Shown: one piece after another, positions 58,025 through 64,000 of the stretch
Position numbering within the stretch: the first letter of the stretch is position 1
Layout: every line of letters begins with the position of its first letter
NCBI RefSeq assembly: GCF_900096955.1
Contig: NZ_FMYL01000004.1
Location: 1 to 64,000 of the forward strand
Reading direction: 5' to 3'
Length of the DNA: 64,000 nt
DNA from: Acinetobacter boissieri
Lineage (GTDB): Bacteria > Pseudomonadota > Gammaproteobacteria > Pseudomonadales > Moraxellaceae
Made by a program: the position numbers and the translations under genes
The notes under the pieces: generated by a model
Seen by the model: the letters and a program-made list of their open reading frames with translations, nothing else
What the model was told of the DNA's origin: nothing
Database searches by the model: none

Positions 58025-58962
58025 CAAATCACTCTCAAATAACATATATTATTTTTGCAACTGTAACTTTAGTTTTAGCAGTCTCATCGATAACAGGACT
58101 TTTTCTAAAAAGAAAAATAAACCATCAGGTACATGCGGTCATAGATAATTTAAATGCTCGCATTAATGCATGGTGGGTCATGCTGATTATTCTATTTGGT
58201 GCGATTTTACTTGGGAAGCTCGGCTTAATTATCCTGTTTGCAATCGTTTCTTTTTTTGCACTTAGAGAGTTTATTACTCTGCTGCCCACACGGCGTGGTG
58301 ATCATTTGGCATTAGTCCTCTCATTTTACATTCTAATTCCATATCAATACTACTTAGTTTATACCGACTGGTATGGACTATATTCTATACTTATTCCACT
58401 CTATGCTTTTTTAATTGTTCCAATTTCTCTTTTAAAATATGAAGATACTGCTTATTTTTTAGAACGAAGTGCAAAAATACATTGGGGTTTAATGGTTTCA
58501 GTATTTTGTATTTCACATGTTCCCGCATTACTTAATTTAAATGTAATAAACTTTACTGGTGAAAAAATATGGCTGATTATGTGGCTTATTTTAGTAGTAC
58601 AGGCATCCGATGTACTGCAATATATATGTGGAAAACTTTTTGGAAAACGTAAAGTTGCACCCAAATTAAGCCCATCAAAAACAATAGAGGGCCTAGTTGG
58701 TGGCGTATTTCTCGCAACTTTGATTGGCTGTTTAACAAAAGGGCTAACCCCTTTTAATGTTTACCAAGCACTGATTGTGGCTTTCGCAGTTTGTATTTTT
58801 GGTTTTTTAGGTGGTTTAGTCATGTCTGCGATAAAAAGAGATCGAGGTGTAAAAGACTGGGGGCACTTAATACAGGGCCATGGTGGTATGTTAGATCGTA
58901 TGGACTCTATTTGCTTTTCTGCTCCGATATACTTTCATATTATTCGATATTGGTGGACATAA
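58021..58962 (+). CDS. ynbB: Phosphatidate cytidylyltransferase paralogue (YnbB-like)
   Basis: 313 residues, eight or nine membrane helices. The CdsA signature is complete: KLSPSKTIEGLVGGVF and AIKRDRGVKDWGHLIQGHGG with LDRMDS. It converts phosphatidate and CTP to CDP-diacylglycerol. A second CdsA is expected elsewhere for housekeeping, so this copy is dedicated to the cluster. The N-terminal 45 residues differ from housekeeping CdsA (helix, then HQVHAVIDNLNARINAWW), as in YnbB. Confidence 0.9.
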   Translation: MTNHSQITYIIFATVTLVLAVSSITGLFLKRKINHQVHAVIDNLNARINAWWVMLIILFGAILLGKLGLIILFAIVSFFALREFITLLPTRRGDHLALVLSFYILIPYQYYLVYTDWYGLYSILIPLYAFLIVPISLLKYEDTAYFLERSAKIHWGLMVSVFCISHVPALLNLNVINFTGEKIWLIMWLILVVQASDVLQYICGKLFGKRKVAPKLSPSKTIEGLVGGVFLATLIGCLTKGLTPFNVYQALIVAFAVCIFGFLGGLVMSAIKRDRGVKDWGHLIQGHGGMLDRMDSICFSAPIYFHIIRYWWT

Positions 58963-59044
58963 ACCACTCTCCAAATCAAAAATACGTCTTTAACACAGCT
59001 TTTACATATGTATTATTAATCCGCTTAGCTGTTGTGTAATGTAC

Positions 59045-59782
59045 TTAAGCCAAAAAAGCAAACGTTGCCATACGACCTGTTTTGGCATCACGTCGATAAG
59101 AAAAATAATCTTGTGACTGCGCATAAGTACATGCTTTACCACCTAAAACATCAAGCACACCATGTTGTGCCAAAATGAATCGAGCAATCGCATATAAATC
59201 TGCCAAATATTTACCTTCATTATCTGATGCCCGAAAAGCAAACTCTACTGCATAACGTTCACAAAACGTTGCTTTGACTTCTGCACCTACTTCAAAACAT
59301 GGCTGACTAATACATGCTCCAAGCCACGCCCAATTCGGATTAGTCTGCATACTGGCAATGGTTTGTTCAATGATACCATTGGCAAGACCACGCCAACCCG
59401 CATGTAAAGTCGCTACTTCCGAGCCTCGCTCATCACCCAAAACAATCGGTAAACAGTCTGCTGTCATCATCATCAGCGCATGACCTTTTTGCTGTGTCAC
59501 TAAGCCATCACCACACAAAGGCTGAAAATAAACTTCATCTTCAATGCGGTGACAAGTCGTGCTATGTGTTTGTGTAAGCCAGCTAAGCTTGTATACACCA
59601 TAGTGTTTTAACTCTGTAAGTAATGCCATACGGTGGGCATGTACACGCTGTGCATTATCGCCCACATGTAATGCTAAGTTAAAACCACTTAAACTCGGCT
59701 GATCAGTAGCCAAGGTTGCCGAATGCACGACATGTGTTTGCCCAACATAAACCCCTTTAGGCAATCCTGTTACAAAATGCAT
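59045..59782 (-). CDS. pgeF: Purine nucleoside phosphorylase/laccase-domain protein YfiH (PgeF)
   Basis: 245 residues of the multicopper polyphenol oxidase-like DUF152 family. Metal ligands are in WLTQTHSTTCHRI, MMTADCLPIVLGD and ATLHAGWRGLANGI. E. coli PgeF (YfiH) removes misincorporated residues from peptidoglycan precursors; other members act on purine nucleosides. Strong AGAGGA precedes the ATG. It follows rluD by 31 bp on the same strand, the usual rluD-pgeF order. Confidence 0.93.
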   Translation of the reverse strand: MHFVTGLPKGVYVGQTHVVHSATLATDQPSLSGFNLALHVGDNAQRVHAHRMALLTELKHYGVYKLSWLTQTHSTTCHRIEDEVYFQPLCGDGLVTQQKGHALMMMTADCLPIVLGDERGSEVATLHAGWRGLANGIIEQTIASMQTNPNWAWLGACISQPCFEVGAEVKATFCERYAVEFAFRASDNEGKYLADLYAIARFILAQHGVLDVLGGKACTYAQSQDYFSYRRDAKTGRMATFAFLA

Positions 59783-59813
59783 TTGGCAATCCTCTATTCA
59801 TTATCAACACATA

Positions 59814-60875
59814 TTAATAGGCTTTATTTTCTTCACGTAAGACGTCAACAAGTGTTTTAAAGTCTTCTGCCCACGGCGCTTCAAATAACATTTCTTCTCG
59901 CGTTCTTGGGTGAATTAGGCCCAATTTCGCAGCATGAAGTGCTTGACGGCGAAAGCCTCGTAAAGTCTCTGCCAATCGCTCAGATGCACCTGCAGGCACA
60001 CGCACACGGTTCATATAAACGGGGTCACCGAGCAAGCCAAAACCAATATAGCTAAAATGAACACGAATCTGGTGGGTACGCCCTGTTTCTAGCTGTGCTT
60101 GCACACGCGTAAAATGCTGAAAACGTTCTTTCACATTGTAATGCGTCACAGCGTCTCGCCCACCCGGCAATACAGTCATTTTAATACGATCTACAGGGTG
60201 GCGTTTAATCGGTTCATCAATTGTGCCACCTGCAATCACATTGCCGTACACAATCAGGTCATATACACGATATACCGTCTTTTTAGCCAATTGCTGAGAC
60301 AATGAAAATTGTGCTTCAAGTGTTTTTGCAACCACCAACAGACCAGAAGTATCTTTATCTATACGGTGTACCAGTCCTGCACGAGACAACTCAACAGATT
60401 TAGGTACATGGTGCAAAATTGCATTTACCAATGTACCTGTTGGATTACCTGCACCAGGGTGAACCACCATACCCACCGGCTTATCAATCACTAAAATATC
60501 ATCATCTTCATAAATAATATTTAAAGGAATATTTTCAGCCTGGCAGTAAGTCTGTGGCTCTAAATCAACTTCTAAAGTTAAATTTTCTGTACCTTCACAG
60601 CGAGTTTTAGGCTTTACTTTGTTGCCATTCAGTAACAGGTAGCCATCATTCATCCATTGTTTGAGCTTTTCTCGTGAGAAATCCGCCCAAATCGTGGCAG
60701 CAACTTGGTCTACACGTAGTCCTGCATACTGTTCGTCTAACTGAACCTGCAACGATAAATGTGTTGCAGTGGTCGCAGAAGTATGATTATCTGCTGCGTC
60801 AGTCTCTTCAAGTAAGTTAAAATCTGTTTCAGTCAGATTAGAATGAGAATATTTTGTCAAAGTCATTTGGCTCAT
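59814..60875 (-). CDS. rluD: 23S rRNA pseudouridine synthase RluD
   Basis: About 353 residues. An S4 RNA-binding domain (AGLRVDQVAATIWADFSREK, MNDGYLLLNGNKVKPKTRC) precedes the catalytic domain with HRIDKDTSGLLVVAKT (catalytic Asp) and LETGRTHQIRVHFSYIGFGL. RluD modifies U1911, U1915 and U1917 of helix 69. Starts are possible at 60914, 60875 and 60866; the first would nearly abut bamD and is disfavoured. The 45 or so residues before the S4 domain are unlike E. coli RluD. Confidence 0.94.
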   Translation of the reverse strand: MSQMTLTKYSHSNLTETDFNLLEETDAADNHTSATTATHLSLQVQLDEQYAGLRVDQVAATIWADFSREKLKQWMNDGYLLLNGNKVKPKTRCEGTENLTLEVDLEPQTYCQAENIPLNIIYEDDDILVIDKPVGMVVHPGAGNPTGTLVNAILHHVPKSVELSRAGLVHRIDKDTSGLLVVAKTLEAQFSLSQQLAKKTVYRVYDLIVYGNVIAGGTIDEPIKRHPVDRIKMTVLPGGRDAVTHYNVKERFQHFTRVQAQLETGRTHQIRVHFSYIGFGLLGDPVYMNRVRVPAGASERLAETLRGFRRQALHAAKLGLIHPRTREEMLFEAPWAEDFKTLVDVLREENKAY

Positions 60876-60939
60876 TAGAACAATTAATGGTTTAATAGTG
60901 CCATTGTAGCTCATTGCCCGTATTAACTGAGGAATTTTT

Positions 60940-61992
60940 ATGTCGCTACCACGTTATAAAGTTACGATGCTTGCGCTTTCTTTAGGCATTGCTTGTACAT
61001 TTGTGGGCTGTAGCAGTAATCCATCAAAAAAAGAAACTGCCGATCTTGGACCAAAAGCAACCGAAGAAACCTACTTCAGTGCTGCTCAAACTGCATTAGA
61101 TAAAGGTCAATACAACGAGGCGGCAAAAAATCTGCAATCGATTGATACTTACTACCCTACTGGCCAGCGCATTGCACAAACCCAACTTGAACTCATTTAT
61201 GTGAAGTTTCAACAAAAAGATTACCCTGCAGTTATTACTGCAGCAGATCGTTTTATTCGTTCAAATCCTGAAAGCCCTAACCTAGATTATGCATACTATG
61301 CAAAAGGTGTGGCCAACATGGAAGAAAACTACGATGGCATTATTCGCTATACGTCTTTAAAACAATCTCACCGTGATGTAGGTTATTTAAAAGTTGCGTA
61401 TCAAAACTTTGTAGAATTTATTCAGCGCTATCCTTCAAGCCAATATGCTGTTGATGCTGCTGAACGTATGAAGTTTATTGGACAAGAACTTGCTGAACAT
61501 GAAATGGAAGCGGCACGTTTTAATATTAAACGTCAAGCATGGGTGGCTGCAGTTGAACGTGGTCAATGGGTTGTAGAACACTTCCCAGATACACCACAAA
61601 TTCCAGAAGCTTTGGCAACAATTGCTTATGGCTACACAGCGCTTGGCGATAAAACCACAGCACAGCAATATATTGATGTACTGAAACTGAATTACCCAAA
61701 CCTAGTGAAAGCCAATGGTACAGTCAATTTAACTGCTGCACGTCATGAAGGAAGCTTCTTTAACCGTGCAACACTCGGTATTTTTGGTCGCGGTGAGCAA
61801 AATACACAAAGCAAATCACAACAAAATACTGAATCACGTAGCTTAACCAATAAATTAAGCTTTGGTTTATTAGACCGTCCTCATGTTGAAAGTACAGTAC
61901 AGCCTCAACCAAAAGTTGAACCAAAAACATCGGAATCACGTAGCTGGTTAAACCGTTTATCACTCGGTATGCTTGACAAAGATCATTCATAA
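60940..61992 (+). CDS. bamD: Outer-membrane assembly lipoprotein BamD with extended C-terminus
   Basis: 350 residues, about 105 more than E. coli BamD. Lipoprotein signal ends at TFVGC (cysteine near 24); five TPR units follow (ETYFSAAQTALDKGQYNEAA, YPAVITAADRFIRSNPESPN, DYAYYAKGVANMEENYDGI). The extra C-terminus from about 269 repeats a short motif three times: FNRATLGIFGR, NKLSFGLLDR and NRLSLGMLDK, separated by Q/S/P-rich linkers. BamD is the essential partner of BamA in inserting barrel proteins. GAGGA precedes the ATG; divergent from rluD. Confidence 0.95.
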   Translation: MSLPRYKVTMLALSLGIACTFVGCSSNPSKKETADLGPKATEETYFSAAQTALDKGQYNEAAKNLQSIDTYYPTGQRIAQTQLELIYVKFQQKDYPAVITAADRFIRSNPESPNLDYAYYAKGVANMEENYDGIIRYTSLKQSHRDVGYLKVAYQNFVEFIQRYPSSQYAVDAAERMKFIGQELAEHEMEAARFNIKRQAWVAAVERGQWVVEHFPDTPQIPEALATIAYGYTALGDKTTAQQYIDVLKLNYPNLVKANGTVNLTAARHEGSFFNRATLGIFGRGEQNTQSKSQQNTESRSLTNKLSFGLLDRPHVESTVQPQPKVEPKTSESRSWLNRLSLGMLDKDHS

Positions 61993-62005
61993 AACCAAAT
62001 ACACC

Positions 62006-62036
62006 ATAAAGGCGGGCAATGCTCGCCTTTTTTTAT
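62006..62036 (+). terminator. Terminator after bamD
   Basis: AAAGGCGGGC, loop AAT, GCTCGCCTTT with one G-U pair, then a run of T. It separates bamD from dnaG. Confidence 0.9.
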
Positions 62037-62090
62037 TCGACTCACTTTTGCTACACTGTAGCCACACATCAATTTTTGAGTACATGATTC

Positions 62091-63953
62091 ATGGCCATCC
62101 CACAACAGACCATCGACCATATTTTAGACAGAGTCGACCTTGTCGAGTTGATTGGCCAACGCGTAAAACTTAAAAAAACAGGACGAACTTATTCGGGCTG
62201 TTGCCCTTTTCACCAAGAAAAAAGCCCATCTTTTCACGTCTATCAAGATAAACAGTATTATCACTGCTTTGGCTGCCAAGCCAATGGCAATGCTATTCGA
62301 TTTTTGATGGACATCGACAGCCGTAATTTTATCGATGTGATGAAAGACTTATCAAGTCAAACAGGTATTGAACTCCCAAAAGACAATACAGACCAAAAAA
62401 AACTGAGCTATAAAAAAACCAATACGCCAACACAAACAACACCCAGTAGTATCAATACCAAAGAAGAAAGTCTTACTTTTCAACCCGAACATGACCCTTT
62501 TGCAATCTTCTCTGAACAAGAAAACTTTGACCATTCAGACTTACCTATTGCACAAAATATTGATCAAGAAGGCAACCTATATGACTTACTGGAAAATGTA
62601 GCGCAGTTTTATCAACAACAACTCAAACACAGTACGACTGCCCAACAGTACTTTAAACAGCGTGGTTTAAGCCAAACAACCATAAATGATTGGCGTTTAG
62701 GCTATGCACCAGAAGATTGGCAACATTTAGATAAAGCATTTGCATCAGATATTGAAGGGCTTAAAAAAGTTGGACTGATTCGTACCAGTGATAACGGTCG
62801 AGATTTCAACTTACTGCGGGAACGCGTTATTTTCCCTATCCGAGATCCTAAAGGTCGTATTGTTGGTTTTGGTGGTCGAGCACTCAACAATGAGATTAAG
62901 CCCAAATATATTAACTCTCCAGACTCAGATATTTTTCATAAAAACCAACTGCTCTATGGCTTATATGAAGGCACAAAAAATAAAGCCAAAGATTGGCTCA
63001 TGGTTGAAGGCTACATGGATGTGATTGCACTGAGTCAAGCAGGCATTCATGGTGGTGTGGCAACACTGGGTACAGCAAGCAACACAGAACACTTAAATGT
63101 TTTATTTAAGCGTAACCCTCGTCTAACCATTGCGTTTGACGGTGACCAAGCAGGGCAAAAAGCGGCCCGCAGAACACTCGAAATTGCATTACCACTTTTA
63201 GAAGACGGTAGAGAATTAAAGTTTTTTATTCTACCCAATGATCACGACCCAGACTCACTGATACAAAGAGAAGGTTTAGAACATTTTAAGTCACTTTGGC
63301 AAACTGCCCCTTTACTATCAGATTTTTTATTTGCCCTACTTACGCAAGGTGAAAATATTACTCACCCTGAAGGCAAAAGCCATGTGATGGGAGAGCTTAA
63401 AAACCTCACTAACATGTTACCTCCTAAAGGCTCTTATCGCTATCTGTTAGCACAATCGTTTAGGGAAAAGTTAGGACTTGGCCGACGCTTTACCCCTCAA
63501 AATAATAATGATGCATCACTGTCTTTTAATATTCAGACCAAAGACAAAGACTTTGCTATTGCACTACTGATTAGTCAGCCGTTTTTGTATAAAGAATTTG
63601 AACAGTTGCGGGCTTATGTACCGCAAGAAGATTTGCTTGGCTATGTGTTAAGCACACTCGATAAAATATTTGACCACTTACCCGAAGACCCCGATGCTGC
63701 TGTCTATTATGTGCTTGGTGCAACAACAGCTGCACAAATAGAAGTTACAACGATTTTAAAAACAACCAATATATTTAATTTAATTGAATCGCCTGAAAAA
63801 GCATTAAACCTTGCGAAAGAATATTCATTAAGCCTACAAGAAGATTACCTTAAAGAGAAAATGAAAAAACCTTCATCCCTTGCAGAGTCACAACACTTGC
63901 GTTTAAAGCTTAATGAGCTGACCAAACAAATTAGCCTCAAATTACTACAATGA
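62091..63953 (+). CDS. dnaG: DNA primase
   Basis: 620 residues. The N-terminal CHC2 zinc ribbon is CCPFHQEKSPSFHVY with HCFGC; the RNA polymerase core with the TOPRIM fold has MVEGYMDVIALSQAGIHGGV, GTASNTEHL and FDGDQAGQKAARR; the C-terminal helicase-binding domain starts near 430. It lays primers for the replication fork. The usual rpsU-dnaG-rpoD operon is not seen upstream: bamD and a terminator precede it. Complete, with a hairpin right after the stop codon. Confidence 0.97.
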   Translation: MAIPQQTIDHILDRVDLVELIGQRVKLKKTGRTYSGCCPFHQEKSPSFHVYQDKQYYHCFGCQANGNAIRFLMDIDSRNFIDVMKDLSSQTGIELPKDNTDQKKLSYKKTNTPTQTTPSSINTKEESLTFQPEHDPFAIFSEQENFDHSDLPIAQNIDQEGNLYDLLENVAQFYQQQLKHSTTAQQYFKQRGLSQTTINDWRLGYAPEDWQHLDKAFASDIEGLKKVGLIRTSDNGRDFNLLRERVIFPIRDPKGRIVGFGGRALNNEIKPKYINSPDSDIFHKNQLLYGLYEGTKNKAKDWLMVEGYMDVIALSQAGIHGGVATLGTASNTEHLNVLFKRNPRLTIAFDGDQAGQKAARRTLEIALPLLEDGRELKFFILPNDHDPDSLIQREGLEHFKSLWQTAPLLSDFLFALLTQGENITHPEGKSHVMGELKNLTNMLPPKGSYRYLLAQSFREKLGLGRRFTPQNNNDASLSFNIQTKDKDFAIALLISQPFLYKEFEQLRAYVPQEDLLGYVLSTLDKIFDHLPEDPDAAVYYVLGATTAAQIEVTTILKTTNIFNLIESPEKALNLAKEYSLSLQEDYLKEKMKKPSSLAESQHLRLKLNELTKQISLKLLQ

Positions 63954-63960
63954 GATAAAA

Positions 63961-63995
63961 AATAATGGGCAGTTTAAACTGCCCATTATTTAAAT
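63961..63995 (+). terminator. Possible terminator after dnaG
   Basis: AATAATGGGCAGTTTAAACTGCCCATTATT is a perfect palindrome of 30 bases ending near 63990; the T run behind it is broken (TAAATCTTTT). It lies 7 bp past the dnaG stop. Confidence 0.7.
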
Positions 63996-64000
63996 CTTTT

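Overview
The window reads as a chromosomal segment of a gammaproteobacterium, most probably Acinetobacter or a close Moraxellaceae relative. The base composition is AT-rich, the gene content is that of a free-living aerobe, and several arrangements are typical of that group: thiE-hemL, a desaturase/reductase pair divergent from a TetR regulator, rnpB next to a YfhL-type ferredoxin and coaD, and rluD-pgeF divergent from bamD. This taxonomic call is inference from gene content; no 16S gene is present. There is no prophage, insertion sequence or CRISPR array in the window.

Layout. 1-5.5 kb: the probable start of a VgrG-like gene cut by the window edge, a TPR protein, PhzF-like isomerase with a TcyP-type cystine symporter, isocitrate dehydrogenase and an RluE-type pseudouridine synthase. 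5.6-16 kb: M61 peptidase, D,D-carboxypeptidase, NDH-2, SlyD-type FKBP, photolyase, YaaA, an alpha/beta hydrolase, a YitT protein and a phytase-esterase-like lipoprotein. 16-26 kb: a frameshifted MccF-like S66 peptidase, PepD, a fatty-acid desaturase system with its TetR regulator and a plausible operator, an AI-2E-family permease and RapA. 26-34 kb: RluA, HemL, ThiE, OmpW, a CYTH protein, an unknown protein, a DUF421 protein, PnuC and an acyltransferase-3 protein. 34.9-38.6 kb: poly-N-acetylglucosamine genes pgaB-pgaC-pgaD, with no pgaA at the expected place. 39-41.7 kb: thioesterase, patatin-like protein and a DUF481-type outer-membrane protein.

41.8-49.5 kb is an amino-alcohol catabolic neighbourhood. 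It has an ethanolamine-type permease, an APH-fold kinase, an AraC regulator, a hydrolase, a LysE exporter, a class III PLP enzyme that closely resembles animal ethanolamine-phosphate phospho-lyase, and a divergent DeoR regulator. Together they suggest import, phosphorylation and phospho-elimination of ethanolamine or a similar amino alcohol, in place of the cobalamin-dependent EutBC route. 49.5-51.4 kb: tRNA-Met with a consensus promoter, RNase P RNA, ferredoxin, coaD and smpB. 51.5-52.4 kb: an orphan type VI immunity-like pair.

52.6-59 kb is the most intriguing block. It is a divergent lipid gene cluster equivalent to the uncharacterised E. coli ynbABCD set: a CDP-alcohol phosphatidyltransferase with altered motif residues, a hydrolase-methyltransferase fusion, a PAP2/dual-specificity phosphatase fusion and a small membrane protein on one side; a small membrane protein, a PlsC-like acyltransferase and a CdsA paralogue on the other. 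It contains every step needed to make a separate phospholipid: acylation, CDP-activation, head-group transfer, dephosphorylation and tailoring. 59-64 kb returns to housekeeping genes: pgeF, rluD, bamD and dnaG.
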